The notes under the pieces were generated by a model. It searched no databases. It was not told the origin of the DNA and worked only from the letters and a program-made list of their open reading frames with translations. A DNA stretch of 64,000 nt from Alphaproteobacteria bacterium (GTDB lineage Bacteria > Pseudomonadota > Alphaproteobacteria > Rhodobacterales > Rhodobacteraceae): contig JAUHZO010000009.1 of NCBI GenBank assembly GCA_030425925.1, forward strand, positions 121,253 through 185,252, written 5' to 3'. Positions 42,610 through 51,629 of this stretch are shown one piece after another (position 1 is the first letter of the stretch; every line of letters begins with the position of its first letter). The translations under genes were made by a program, and so were the position numbers.

Positions 42610-43998
42610 ATGCGCTATATCTCGACCCGCGGCCAGGCCCCTGCCCTGCCTTTCGAAGAGGCCATGCTGACCGGGCTGGCCCGCGATGGCGGGCTTTACG
42701 TGCCAGAAACGATCCCGCAGATGCGTGCCGAGGAGATCCGCGCGCTGCAGGGCGTCAGCTATGAAGAGGCGGCGTTTCGCGTGATGCGCCCGTTTGTGGG
42801 GGACCGGTTCGATGACGAGGTGTTTGCCGGGCTGATCGACAAGGCCTATGCCGGGTTCGGCCACACCGCCCGGGCGCCGCTGGTGCAGCTGGCCCCGAAC
42901 CACTTCCTGCTGGAGCTGTTCCACGGGCCGACGCTGGCGTTCAAGGATTTTGCCATGCAGCTGATCGGCCAGCTTTTCCAGCACGAGCTGAGCCGGCGGG
43001 GCGAGCGGGTGACCATTGTCGGCGCGACCTCGGGCGACACCGGCAGCGCCGCCATCGAGGCGTTTCGCGGGCTGGATGCGGTGGATGTCTTCATCCTGTT
43101 CCCGCATGGCCGCGTCTCGGACGTGCAGCGCCGCCAGATGACCACCCCGTCCGAGGCCAATGTACACGCGCTGGCTCTGGCGGGCGATTTCGACGAATGC
43201 CAGGCCCGGCTGAAGGACATGTTCAATCATTTCGAGTTCCGCGACCAGGTGCGGCTGGCGGGGGTGAACTCGATCAACTGGGCGCGGGTGCTGGCGCAGG
43301 TGGTCTATTATTTCACCGCCGCGACAAGCCTCGGCGCACCGGACCGCAAGATCAGCTTCACCGTGCCCACCGGCAATTTCGGCGACGTCTTCGCGGGGTA
43401 TGTCGCCAAGCGCATGGGCCTGCCCATCGACCGGCTGGTGGTGGCCACCAACCAGAACGACATCCTGCACCGCTGCCTGTCTTCGGGGGCGTACCGGAAG
43501 GGCAGCGTGCTGCCCTCGATCAGCCCGTCGATGGACATCCAGGTCAGTTCGAATTTCGAACGCGCGCTGTTTGACGCCTATGACCGCGACGGCAGGGCCA
43601 TCGCCCAGCTGATGGACGAGCTGAAGGCCGGCGGCTTTTCCGTGAGCCAGGGCGCGCTGGAGGCGCTGCGGGCGGATTTCGACAGCGGGCGGGTGTCCGA
43701 GGACGACACGCTGGCCACGATCCGCCAGGCCCATGACACGATGGGAGAGCTGCTGTGCCCGCACTCGGCCGTCGGCGTCCGGGTGGCCGAAGACCACCGC
43801 GATCCGGCGGTTCCCATGATCACGCTGGCCACCGCGCATCCGGCGAAGTTCCCCGATGCCGTGGAACGGGCCAGCGGGCTGCGTCCGCCCCTTCCCAATC
43901 GGATGGCGGACCTTTATGAGCGTCCGGAGCGCATGACGCAGGTGGCGAACGACCTGGCCGCGCTGGAAACGCTGATCGAGGAGCGCCGCAGCCAGTGA
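42610..43998 (+). CDS. thrC: Threonine synthase
   Basis: A 462-residue PLP enzyme with FHGPTLAFKDFAMQLIG, where Lys112 should bind PLP, GATSGDTGSAAIEAFRGLD and KISFTVPTGNFGDVFAGYVAKRMG. It converts O-phosphohomoserine to threonine. The length fits the longer class II-type enzymes. It lies 4 bases after surf1, and its stop overlaps the GTG of the peptidase gene. Confidence 0.96.
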   Translation: MRYISTRGQAPALPFEEAMLTGLARDGGLYVPETIPQMRAEEIRALQGVSYEEAAFRVMRPFVGDRFDDEVFAGLIDKAYAGFGHTARAPLVQLAPNHFLLELFHGPTLAFKDFAMQLIGQLFQHELSRRGERVTIVGATSGDTGSAAIEAFRGLDAVDVFILFPHGRVSDVQRRQMTTPSEANVHALALAGDFDECQARLKDMFNHFEFRDQVRLAGVNSINWARVLAQVVYYFTAATSLGAPDRKISFTVPTGNFGDVFAGYVAKRMGLPIDRLVVATNQNDILHRCLSSGAYRKGSVLPSISPSMDIQVSSNFERALFDAYDRDGRAIAQLMDELKAGGFSVSQGALEALRADFDSGRVSEDDTLATIRQAHDTMGELLCPHSAVGVRVAEDHRDPAVPMITLATAHPAKFPDAVERASGLRPPLPNRMADLYERPERMTQVANDLAALETLIEERRSQ

Positions 43999-45257
43999 CT
44001 GTGCAGACCGCCACCCTGCCCAACGGGCTGAGGATCGTCACCGAACGCATGCCGGGCCTGCAATCCGCAGCGCTGGGCATCTGGGTCACTGCCGGCGGAC
44101 GGCATGAACGTCCCGAGCAGAACGGGGTGGCGCATTTCCTCGAACACATGGCGTTCAAGGGCACCGCGACGCGCAGCGCGCTGCAGATCGCCGAGGCGAT
44201 CGAGGATGTGGGCGGTTATATCAACGCCTATACCTCGCGCGAGGTGACCGCCTATTACGCCCGGGTGCTGGAGCAGGACACGGCGCTGGCGCTGGACGTC
44301 GTGGCCGATATCCTGCTGAACCCGGTCTTTGACCCGCACGAGATCGAGGTGGAGCGTCACGTCATCCTGCAGGAGATCGGGCAGGCGCTGGACACCCCCG
44401 ACGACGTGATCTTTGACTGGCTGCAGGAACGCGCCTATCCCGGCCAGGCGCTGGGCCGCACCATCCTGGGCGAGGCTGCCCGCGTCAGCCGGTTCAACCG
44501 CGACGATCTGGCCACCTTCGTCACCGAGCATTACGGCCCCGACCAGATGATCCTTTCGGCGGCGGGCGCGGTGGATCACGATGCCATCGTGGCTCAGGCC
44601 GAGACGCTGTTTGCAGGCCGCGCGGCGCGCAGCGCCAGACCGGCGGAGTCGGCGCGGTTTCTGGGGGGCGAGGCGCGCCACGACAAGGCGCTGGAGCAGG
44701 CCCATATCGCGCTGGCCTTCGAGGGGCCGGGATATCGCGATCCGTCGTTCTACGCCGCGCAGGTCTATGCCATCGCGCTGGGGGGCGGCATGTCCTCGCG
44801 CCTGTTCCAGGAGATCCGCGAACGCCGCGGGCTGTGCTACACGATCTTTGCCCAGAACGGGGCCTATGCCGATACCGGCATGATGACGATTTATGCCGGC
44901 ACCTCGGGCGACGAGGTGGCCGAGCTGTCGCACCTGACCATCGACGAGATGAAGCGCGCCGCCTCGGACATGTCGGCGGCCGAGATCGACCGCGCCCGGG
45001 CGCAGATGAAGGCGGGGCTTCTGATGGGGCTGGAAAGCCCCTCGTCCCGGGCCGAGCGCATGGCGCGCATGCTGCAGATCTGGGGCACGGTGCCGCCGAT
45101 CGAGGAAACCGTGGCCAAGATCGACGCGGTCACCGCCGAAGACGTGCGCGCATTGGCGGAATGGCAGGCGGCGCAGGCGCCGGCGGCTCTGGCGCTTTAC
45201 GGCCCGCTGCACAGCGCCCCTGCCCTGTCCGAACTGCAGGCGCGCAGGGCGGCGTGA
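43995..45257 (+). CDS. M16-family zinc peptidase (mitochondrial processing peptidase-like)
   Basis: A 420-residue protein with the inverted zinc motif HFLEH (47-51) in NGVAHFLEHMAFKGTATR, followed by VILQEIGQALDTPDD with the third zinc ligand, and GGMSSRLFQEIRERRGLCY. It resembles the beta subunit of mitochondrial processing peptidase, and the adjacent thrC position is conserved in this group. The GTG start at 43995 overlaps the thrC stop (GTGA). Physiological substrates are unknown. Confidence 0.92.
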   Translation: MTVQTATLPNGLRIVTERMPGLQSAALGIWVTAGGRHERPEQNGVAHFLEHMAFKGTATRSALQIAEAIEDVGGYINAYTSREVTAYYARVLEQDTALALDVVADILLNPVFDPHEIEVERHVILQEIGQALDTPDDVIFDWLQERAYPGQALGRTILGEAARVSRFNRDDLATFVTEHYGPDQMILSAAGAVDHDAIVAQAETLFAGRAARSARPAESARFLGGEARHDKALEQAHIALAFEGPGYRDPSFYAAQVYAIALGGGMSSRLFQEIRERRGLCYTIFAQNGAYADTGMMTIYAGTSGDEVAELSHLTIDEMKRAASDMSAAEIDRARAQMKAGLLMGLESPSSRAERMARMLQIWGTVPPIEETVAKIDAVTAEDVRALAEWQAAQAPAALALYGPLHSAPALSELQARRAA

Positions 45258-45841
45258 TGCTGGCGTTCAAGCGCAAGCTGAGGCTCGAAACCGAGCGTCT
45301 GACCCTGCGCCCGCCGCAACATGCCGATTTCACGCCCTGGATGTCGCTGCGCAGCGACAGCGCGGCGTTCCTCACCCCGTGGGAGCCGTCCTGGGCCGAA
45401 GACCATCTCAGCCGCCGGGCCTTTACCAACCGGGTCTACTGGGCCGCGCGCTCGGTCTCGACGGGAACGGCGTTGCCGCTGTTCCTGATCCGGCGCGAGG
45501 ACCAGCGGCTGGTGGGGGCGATCACGCTGGACAATATCCGCCGCGGTCCGGCCCAGGCGGGCACGCTGGGCTATTGGACGGGCCAGCCCTTTACCCGCCA
45601 GGGCTACATGCGCGAAGCCATCGGCGCGGTGGTGCATCATGCCTTTGAAAAGATGGGGCTGAGCCGGATCGAGGCTGCCTGCCTGCCGGAAAACGTGGCC
45701 TCGCGCGGGCTGCTGGAGCGGTCGGGCTTCAAGTACGAGGGCGTGGCGCAAAGCTATCTGCAGATCAACGGGCGCTGGCGCACCCATGTTCTGTATGCCG
45801 CGCTGCGCAATGATCGCCGGGGGCGCACCTCGGCCGGGTGA
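45257..45841 (+). CDS. GNAT acetyltransferase, RimJ-type
   Basis: A 194-residue GNAT protein of the RimJ/RimL branch: LRLETERLTLRPPQHADFTPWMSLR, then LGYWTGQPFTRQGYMREAIGAVVHHAF with the acetyl-CoA loop and IEAACLPENVASRGLLERSGFKYEG. RimJ-type enzymes acetylate protein N-termini, for example ribosomal protein S5, but others have different targets. The ATG at 45257 overlaps the peptidase stop (TGATG), so it is part of the same operon. Confidence 0.9.
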   Translation: MLAFKRKLRLETERLTLRPPQHADFTPWMSLRSDSAAFLTPWEPSWAEDHLSRRAFTNRVYWAARSVSTGTALPLFLIRREDQRLVGAITLDNIRRGPAQAGTLGYWTGQPFTRQGYMREAIGAVVHHAFEKMGLSRIEAACLPENVASRGLLERSGFKYEGVAQSYLQINGRWRTHVLYAALRNDRRGRTSAG

Positions 45842-45896
45842 GCCGTTGACAGCCCTGCCCGGGCCGCGCCACGCTGCGGCAAAACGGGAGGTGACC

Positions 45897-47054
45897 TTGG
45901 ACGAGATCGACCGCTTCGGCTTTGCCATCAGCGACGAGACCCGCGCCCTGCGCGCGGCGATGATGCGGTTTGGCGAAACGCGGCTCCTGCCCGGTGCGGC
46001 AGAGCGCGACGCGACCAAGGCCTTTCCCGCGGCGCTGATCGACGAACTGGCCGCGCTGGGGGCCATGGCGATGAAGGCCGCGCCCGAAGATGACGGGCCG
46101 GGCGTCGACAACATGGGCTATGCCCTGGCGATCGAGGCCATTGCCCGCTGCGACGCCTCGGTGGCGGTGGTCATGGTGGCCTCCAACCTTGCCGCGGCTA
46201 TCCTGGCCCGGCACGCCACCGAGGACCAGCGCAGGCGGTTTGTCCGCCCCGCGGCGCGGGGCGAGATCGGCGCGCTGTCCTTTGCGCTGACCGAACCCGG
46301 GGCGGGATCGGACGCCGCCGCGATCCGCACCACGGCGCGACGGGGCGACGGGGGCTGGGTGCTGAACGGCACCAAGCAGTGGATCACCGGGGCCGCAAAT
46401 GCCCGCCTCTTTACCGTCTTTGCCCGAATGCCCGATCTCGGCGAGGCTGCGTTCGGCTGTTTCGTGGTCGAGGCCGGGACAGACGGCTTTTCGCTGGGCC
46501 GGGTCGAGGACAAGATGGGCCTGCGCTCCTCCGGCACGGCGATGCTGCATATGGAGGATGTGCACCTTCCCGAAGCCAACCTGATCGGCGAGGCCGGTCA
46601 GGGCCTGCGCATCGCGCTGGGGGCCATTGCGCCGTCGCGCATTGCCATCGCCGCACAATCCATCGGCATTGCCGAACGCGCCTTTCACCTGGGCCGCACC
46701 TATGCGCAGGAGCGGCACGCCTTTGGCCAGCCGGTGGCGGCCTTCCAGAATGCCCGCTTCGTGCTGGCCGATGCCCGCACGTCGCTGGATCAGGCCTGGC
46801 TGCTGATGCTGCGCGGCGCGGCCCTTCTGGATCGCGGCATGGCGATCCGGGGCGAGGCCAGCATGGCCAAGCTGGCGGCGTCGGAAACCTGTGGCCGGGT
46901 CGTGGACGCGATGCTGCAACTGCATGGCGGCAACGGCTATTCGCGGGAGTACGAAATCGAACGCCTGTACCGCGACGCCCGGGTGATGCGCATCTACGAA
47001 GGCACGTCCGAGGTGCAGCGCGAGGTCATTGCGCGGGACGTGCTGGGCGTCTGA
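45897..47054 (+). CDS. Acyl-CoA dehydrogenase
   Basis: A 385-residue flavoprotein with GALSFALTEPGAGSDAAAIRTTARR, WVLNGTKQWITGAANA and the C-terminal QLHGGNGYSREYEIERLYRDARVMRIYEGTSEVQREVIARDVLG, which holds the catalytic Glu region YEGTSE. It introduces a double bond into an acyl-CoA; chain length is not evident. A perfect GGAGGTGA lies 2 bases before TTG at 45897, which I take as the start; a GTG two codons earlier overlaps that ribosome-binding site. Confidence 0.9.
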   Translation: MDEIDRFGFAISDETRALRAAMMRFGETRLLPGAAERDATKAFPAALIDELAALGAMAMKAAPEDDGPGVDNMGYALAIEAIARCDASVAVVMVASNLAAAILARHATEDQRRRFVRPAARGEIGALSFALTEPGAGSDAAAIRTTARRGDGGWVLNGTKQWITGAANARLFTVFARMPDLGEAAFGCFVVEAGTDGFSLGRVEDKMGLRSSGTAMLHMEDVHLPEANLIGEAGQGLRIALGAIAPSRIAIAAQSIGIAERAFHLGRTYAQERHAFGQPVAAFQNARFVLADARTSLDQAWLLMLRGAALLDRGMAIRGEASMAKLAASETCGRVVDAMLQLHGGNGYSREYEIERLYRDARVMRIYEGTSEVQREVIARDVLGV

Positions 47055-47134
47055 GCCCGCTCACGCACTCGCGCGTTGGCAAACCGGCGGGACGGGCTAT
47101 CCTGTTCACGTGACCCAGCGTCAGGAGCGCCGCC

Positions 47135-47959
47135 ATGATCCGTCTTGCCCTTGCCCTTGTCCTGTTTGCCACCAACCTCGGCGCGCAGGAGATCCGACGC
47201 CCGTCGCATTGCATCGCCATCGCCGATGCCGCGCCGGGGATCACCTATGTGCACAAGGCCAGCTGGCAGGCGCCGGTGCCGGAATACTCGGTCCGGCTGC
47301 ATTACATCGCCCATGCCTCGTTCCTGCTGCAGACCCGCGGCGGGCTGAACGTGGTGACGGATTTCACCGGGTTCATCGGCAACACCACCCTGATGCCGGA
47401 CGTGGTGACGATGAATCACGCCCATGAAACCCACTGGACCGCCAATCCCGATCCCGCCATCCCGCATGTGCTGCAGGGCTGGGGCGACACCTTCGGGGCC
47501 GGGATCGAACATCACCTGGACCTGGGCGAGATGCTGGTGCGCAATGTCTCGACCGACATCCGGTCGGCCTTTGGCGGAGACGAGCCGCGCGGCAATTCGA
47601 TCTTTGTGTTCGAGGTCGAAGGTCTCTGCATCGGCCATCTGGGCCATCTGCATCACGAACCCACCGACGCGCAATACGCCGCGCTGGGGCGCATCGACGT
47701 GCTGATGGTGCCGGTGGATGGCGGCTATACCCTGCCGCTGGACACCGTGGTGCGGGTGGTGGACCGGCTGCGTTCGTCCGTCGTCATTCCGATGCACTGG
47801 TTTTCCGGCTTTGCGCTGGAGCGGTTCCTGACGGACATCTCGGACAGCTTCGCCGTCGATCTGCGGGCCGAGTCGTCGATGGAGATCTCGCTGCACGATC
47901 TGCCGTCGCGGCCAACGGTTGTCGTGCTGCGCCCCTCCTGGCTGCGCGACGGCGACTGA
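47135..47959 (+). CDS. Exported metallo-beta-lactamase-fold hydrolase
   Basis: A 274-residue protein with an N-terminal signal peptide (LALALVLFATNLGAQE) and metallo-beta-lactamase-like histidines in LHYIAHASFLLQT, TMNHAHETHW, CIGHLGHLHHEP and VVIPMHWFSG. It resembles the L-ascorbate-lactonase/UPF0173 branch rather than antibiotic beta-lactamases. The substrate is unknown. CAGGAG precedes the ATG at 47135. Confidence 0.82.
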   Translation: MIRLALALVLFATNLGAQEIRRPSHCIAIADAAPGITYVHKASWQAPVPEYSVRLHYIAHASFLLQTRGGLNVVTDFTGFIGNTTLMPDVVTMNHAHETHWTANPDPAIPHVLQGWGDTFGAGIEHHLDLGEMLVRNVSTDIRSAFGGDEPRGNSIFVFEVEGLCIGHLGHLHHEPTDAQYAALGRIDVLMVPVDGGYTLPLDTVVRVVDRLRSSVVIPMHWFSGFALERFLTDISDSFAVDLRAESSMEISLHDLPSRPTVVVLRPSWLRDGD

Positions 47960-48033
47960 CGCGCCTCTTGGGCTGCGCGCCGGACTGCGCTAAGCCCTTG
48001 GTCGTGCCAGAGCCGCACCAGACAGGAGACGCC

Positions 48034-49449
48034 ATGCCGCTTGCCCCCGCCGATGCCGCCTTTGCCGAACGGCTTGCCGGAACGCTGCCCGCCGACACGC
48101 TGCGCGCGGCCGCGCCGCGCTATCTGGAAGAGCCGCGCAGGCTCTGGTCCGGGCTGTCGGGCTGGGTGGCGCTGCCGCGTGACACGGCCGAGGTGTCGAC
48201 CATCGTCAGGGCCTGCGCCGAAGCGGGCGTGGGCCTTGTGCCCTATGGCGGCGGCACCGGGCTGGTGGGCGGGCAGGTTGCGCCGCAAGAGCCCGCGCCG
48301 CTGGTGCTGTCGCTGGAGCGCATGACCGCCATCCGCGCGCTTTACCCCGAGGAAAACGTGCTGGTGGCCGAGGCCGGGGCGATCCTGGCCGATGTGCAGG
48401 CCGCCGCCGCGGAGGCCGGGCGGCTGTTCCCGCTGTCGCTGGCCTCGGAAGGGTCGGCGCGGATCGGCGGGCTGCTGTCCACCAATGCCGGCGGGGTGAA
48501 CGTGCTGCGCTATGGCAATGCCCGCGACCTGGTGCTGGGGCTGGAGGCGGTGCTGCCCGACGGGCAGGTCTGGCACGGGCTGAAACGGCTGCGCAAGGAC
48601 AACACCGGCTATGACCTGCGCCACCTGCTGCTGGGGGCCGAAGGCACGCTGGGCGTGATCACCGCCGCCAGTCTCAAGCTGTCGGCCCCGCCGGCGGAAA
48701 CCGGCACGGCGCTTCTGGTCGTGCGCGATCCGGCGGCGGCGCTGGCGCTGCTGTCGCTGGCACGCGGACATGTGGGCGAAGGGATCAGCGCCTTTGAACT
48801 GCTGCACCGCACCGGGTTCGACTTTCTGGCCCGGACCCTGCCCGACCTGCGCCAGCCCTGGCCCGTGCCGCCGGACTGGAGCGTGCTGGTCGATCTGGGC
48901 CTGCCCCGCGGCACCGATCCGGCGGAGGCGCTGGAGGCGATCTTTGCCGATGCGCTGGACCGGGGGCTGGTGACGGACGGGGTGATCGCGCAGTCGCAGG
49001 CCCAGGCGCAGGCGTTCTGGACGCTGCGCGAACACATCCCCGAAGCCAACCGCCGGATCGGCGCGATATCGAGCCACGACATCTCGCTTCCGTTGGGCGG
49101 GATCGCCCCCTTCATCGACCGGGCCACCCAGGCCCTGGCGGCGCTGGGGCGCTGGCGGATCAACTGTTTCGGCCATCTGGGCGACGGCAACCTGCATTTC
49201 AACATCTTCCCGGCGGATGGCGAGACCCGGGCCGAACACGATGGCAGCCGCGCCGCGATCTCGCGCTGCCTGCACGATCTGGTGCACGAGATGGACGGCT
49301 CGGTCAGCGCCGAGCACGGTATCGGGCGGCTCAAGGTGGACGATCTGGAGCGCTATGGCGATCCCGTGCGGCTGGGCGCGATGCGCGCGATCAAGGCCGC
49401 GCTGGACCCGCGGGGCATCTGCAACCCCGGGGCGGTGCTGCGCGGCTGA
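48034..49449 (+). CDS. FAD-binding oxidase, GlcD/D-2-hydroxyacid dehydrogenase type
   Basis: A 471-residue flavoprotein of the vanillyl-alcohol-oxidase fold. The FAD domain has VGLVPYGGGTGLVGGQVAP and SEGSARIGGLLSTNAGGVNVLRYG. The C-terminal FAD-linked oxidase domain has INCFGHLGDGNLHFNIF and VSAEHGIGRLK. It resembles GlcD and D-2-hydroxyglutarate/D-lactate dehydrogenases; no glcE/glcF partner lies beside it, so D-2-hydroxyglutarate or D-lactate is more likely than glycolate. The ATG at 48034 follows CAGGAG. Confidence 0.88.
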   Translation: MPLAPADAAFAERLAGTLPADTLRAAAPRYLEEPRRLWSGLSGWVALPRDTAEVSTIVRACAEAGVGLVPYGGGTGLVGGQVAPQEPAPLVLSLERMTAIRALYPEENVLVAEAGAILADVQAAAAEAGRLFPLSLASEGSARIGGLLSTNAGGVNVLRYGNARDLVLGLEAVLPDGQVWHGLKRLRKDNTGYDLRHLLLGAEGTLGVITAASLKLSAPPAETGTALLVVRDPAAALALLSLARGHVGEGISAFELLHRTGFDFLARTLPDLRQPWPVPPDWSVLVDLGLPRGTDPAEALEAIFADALDRGLVTDGVIAQSQAQAQAFWTLREHIPEANRRIGAISSHDISLPLGGIAPFIDRATQALAALGRWRINCFGHLGDGNLHFNIFPADGETRAEHDGSRAAISRCLHDLVHEMDGSVSAEHGIGRLKVDDLERYGDPVRLGAMRAIKAALDPRGICNPGAVLRG

Positions 49450-49461
49450 GCCGCGCGGGGC

Positions 49462-50313
49462 TCAGTTTCGCACCGCCTGCACCTGGAACACGCAGCCATC
49501 GGTGATCAGTTCCGGCGGGGTCATGCACAGCCCGCGCGCCAGCTGGTAGGCCGCCAGCACCTTGGGCACGTAATCGCGGGTCTCGGGATAGGGTGGCACG
49601 CCGCCATTGCGGCCGATGGAATTCTCGCCCGCATTGTAGCCCGCCAGGGTCAGCACCGGGTCATTGTCGAACTTTTCCAGCAGGAAATCCAGAAAGGCCA
49701 CGCCGCCCCGGATGTTCTGCGTGGCATCAAGGCTGTCCTGCACACCAAACCGCGTGGCGGTATCGGGCATCAGCTGCATCAGCCCCTGGGCCCCGGCCGA
49801 ACTGACCGCGTCGCTCTTGCCGGCCGATTCCACTGCCATCACCGCCAGCGCCAGCGCGGGTGAGACGCGGGTGCCCACCGTGGCACCCAGGATGTCGCGG
49901 CCATGGGCCTCGGCCATTTCCTGCAGGCTTTGCAGGCGCGGCGCGCTGACCACGGCACCGCCCGGCCCGCGGCCCAGAGCGTCAAGCGCATGGTCCAGCC
50001 GCGCGGCCCCCGCGTCGGACTGGTCGGCCGAGACATGGGTCCAGAACCAGGCGTAGCGCCCGACGGCCTCCTGCCCCGCGCCCGCATTGGGACGGGCGGC
50101 GACCGCCGACACCGGGACTGCCGCATCCGGGCGCGGCGGGATCGCCGGTTCGGCCCGGGGTGCAATCTGCACCGTGATGCGCCGCGCCGATCCGGCCTTG
50201 GGCGGCTTGATCCGCTTGGCCGAGAAATCCTGGAACGGCGGCGGCTGTTCGGCCGCGGCATAGGTGGAAAGACACGCGACGCCCAGCGCCGCCCACAAGA
50301 GGATGAATCGCAT
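49462..50313 (-). CDS. Exported lytic transglycosylase (SLT domain)
   Basis: A 283-residue protein with a signal peptide (FILLWAALGVACLSTYAAAE) and a C-terminal SLT domain with the catalytic Glu in LALAVMAVESAGKSDAVSSAGAQGLMQLMPDTA and NIRGGVAFLDFLL, LTLAGYNAGENSI. A Pro/Ala-rich spacer lies between. It cleaves peptidoglycan. It is divergent from the first Flp prepilin gene, so it may open the wall for pilus assembly. This functional link is inferred from position. Confidence 0.9.
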   Translation of the reverse strand: MRFILLWAALGVACLSTYAAAEQPPPFQDFSAKRIKPPKAGSARRITVQIAPRAEPAIPPRPDAAVPVSAVAARPNAGAGQEAVGRYAWFWTHVSADQSDAGAARLDHALDALGRGPGGAVVSAPRLQSLQEMAEAHGRDILGATVGTRVSPALALAVMAVESAGKSDAVSSAGAQGLMQLMPDTATRFGVQDSLDATQNIRGGVAFLDFLLEKFDNDPVLTLAGYNAGENSIGRNGGVPPYPETRDYVPKVLAAYQLARGLCMTPPELITDGCVFQVQAVRN

Positions 50314-50669
50314 TCTGACCTGCCGACCTGCTCAGAGTTGTTTTTTGCGCAGTTTGTCACAAACCCCGATTTCACGCCAGCATCGTTCCAAAATCATGAA
50401 CGTTTCCGCCGAATCCAATGCCTCCGCCCTGGGCCGGGAAACCCTTTTTCGGGGGGCATTTCGGATTTTTATCCTTATGGATCAGTTAGTTGACCGAGAT
50501 CCAAATGTGCCGCCGATATACTGCAAAATCAAACCATTCCGGTCACACTCTTGCCCCAAACAAAGAGCTTTATAGCAGCATACCGCACAGGGGCAGGGTC
50601 AGTGAGAGAGACGCCCACAGATGCCACGACGCGGTTGACGTGAGCAAAACCTATCTACGGAGAGAGACC
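50314..50669. other. Gene-free 356-base region upstream of the flp genes
   Basis: No supported gene. The sequence is clearly richer in A+T than its surroundings, fitting a promoter region. TTGACC (near 50489) and TATACT (near 50516) lie 21 bases apart, which is too long for a normal sigma-70 promoter, so I do not assign one. AGAGAG-rich sequence ending at 50667 includes the ribosome-binding site of the first prepilin. Confidence 0.6.
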
Positions 50670-50849
50670 ATGATGAACATCTTCAACACCTTCCGCAAGG
50701 ACGAAGCCGGCGCCGTGACCGTTGACTGGGTGGTTCTGACCGCCGCTGTCGTGGGTCTGGCCATCGCAGCCTACACCACCATCGAGACCAACTCGGACGC
50801 GCTGATCACCGCAGCCGGCCAGGCCGTCGCAGACGAAAACGACTTCTAA
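50670..50849 (+). CDS. Flp/Fap-type prepilin, copy 1
   Basis: A 59-residue prepilin: MMNIFNTFRKDEAG as leader, then AVTVDWVVLTAAVVGLAIAA as the hydrophobic helix, and a C-terminal GQAVADENDF. Prepilin peptidase would cleave after the Gly in DEAG, leaving Ala at +1. Position +5 is Asp rather than the usual Glu, and Trp replaces Tyr at +6. It forms the Flp pilus fibre. GGAGAGAG precedes the ATG at 50670. It is nearly identical to the next gene. Confidence 0.92.
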   Translation: MMNIFNTFRKDEAGAVTVDWVVLTAAVVGLAIAAYTTIETNSDALITAAGQAVADENDF

Positions 50850-51144
50850 GTCGTCGCGGCCCCGTGGCCGCAACCTGATCTGAGGCCGGGCACTGCCCAA
50901 CGTGCCCGCGCCCCGGACCACCACTCAAAAAATGCCCATTGGGGCCTACAGGAGCAAATGACATGCTGAACTTCTTCAAATCCTTCCGCACCGACGAAGC
51001 TGGCGCCGTGACCGTTGACTGGGTGGTTCTGACCGCCGCTGTCGTGGGTCTGGCCATCGCAGCCTACACCACCATCGAGACCAACTCGGACGCGCTGATC
51101 ACCGCAGCCGGCCAGGCCGTCGCAGACGAAAACGACTTCTAAGT
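50699..51144. repeat. Tandem duplication within the flp genes
   Basis: The segment 50701-50851 recurs at 50994-51144, covering most of each prepilin frame plus the TC after the stop codon, with one synonymous difference. The 5' leaders and the intergenic sequence are different. The repeat is 293 bases offset, long enough for recombination to delete one copy. Confidence 0.85.
50963..51142 (+). CDS. Flp/Fap-type prepilin, copy 2
   Basis: A 59-residue prepilin: MLNFFKSFRTDEAG leader followed by a 45-residue mature part identical to copy 1. About 150 bases of DNA are the same with one silent change (GCC to GCT). The ribosome-binding site CAGGAG lies 7 bases before the ATG at 50963. The pair looks like a recent tandem duplication or one kept alike by gene conversion. 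Confidence 0.92.
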   Translation: MLNFFKSFRTDEAGAVTVDWVVLTAAVVGLAIAAYTTIETNSDALITAAGQAVADENDF

Positions 51145-51225
51145 CTTTCTCGCGATACCGCGCATGCCCGAGCCGGTCCGCCGGCTCGGAGCCTTCACAG
51201 CCAGTTACGCTTCAAAGGGCCAGAG

Positions 51226-51405
51226 ATGTTCAAGTTCCTGAGTGCCTTCCGCAGCGACCAGTCCGGTGCCGTCACCGTCGACTGGGTCGTCATCACCGCG
51301 GCCGTTGTCGGCATGTCCGCCATCTCGTTCTTCATCATCGAAAACAATTCGAATTCGCTGATGGCTGCGGCCGGCGATGCGATCGCCGAAGAAAACGACT
51401 TCTGA
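51226..51405 (+). CDS. Flp/Fap-type prepilin, divergent copy 3
   Basis: A 59-residue prepilin: MFKFLSAFRSDQSG leader, AVTVDWVVITAAVVGMSAIS helix, then FFIIENNSNSLMAAAGDAIAEENDF. It has the same length and organisation as copies 1 and 2 but diverges in the leader, helix end and C-terminal part, so it may be a minor pilin or have a distinct role. The cleavage site SG-A and Asp at +5 are kept. GAG precedes the ATG at 51226. It is too short for usual ORF cut-offs and easily overlooked. Confidence 0.88.
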   Translation: MFKFLSAFRSDQSGAVTVDWVVITAAVVGMSAISFFIIENNSNSLMAAAGDAIAEENDF

Positions 51406-51629
51406 CATAATTTCCACCGGAAACCGCGAGAAAGGCTGTTGACCAGAACGGCGACAGCCTTTTGTCTTGTCCGGCTCCCGCGCCTGGCGCGCGCCTGCCG
51501 GCCCCTGCCATGGCCTTCGCCACAAAACCAACCCGGTGGCGGCGCTTTCTGGCCATATTCCCACAGTACCTTGCTCCGGAACCGCCGCCCGCAAAGGGCG
51601 CACGGAGCAGCGTGAACAAGAGGTGACAC

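Noticed and set aside
45786..45896. Upstream extension of the acyl-CoA dehydrogenase frame
   Set aside because: It overlaps the end of the preceding GNAT gene and lacks similarity; a perfect GGAGGTGA places the start at TTG 45897.
50489..50521. TTGACC and TATACT as a sigma-70 promoter for flp
   Set aside because: The spacing is 21 bases, beyond the usual 16-18, so no promoter was called.
50264..50575. Plus-strand ORF in the region before the flp genes
   Set aside because: It begins inside the antisense lytic transglycosylase gene, has no similarity or ribosome-binding site, and ends in the A+T-rich promoter region.
50939..50962. Eight-codon upstream extension of the second prepilin
   Set aside because: The CAGGAG ribosome-binding site lies within it and the leader of the other two prepilins begins at the internal ATG, so 50963 is the start.
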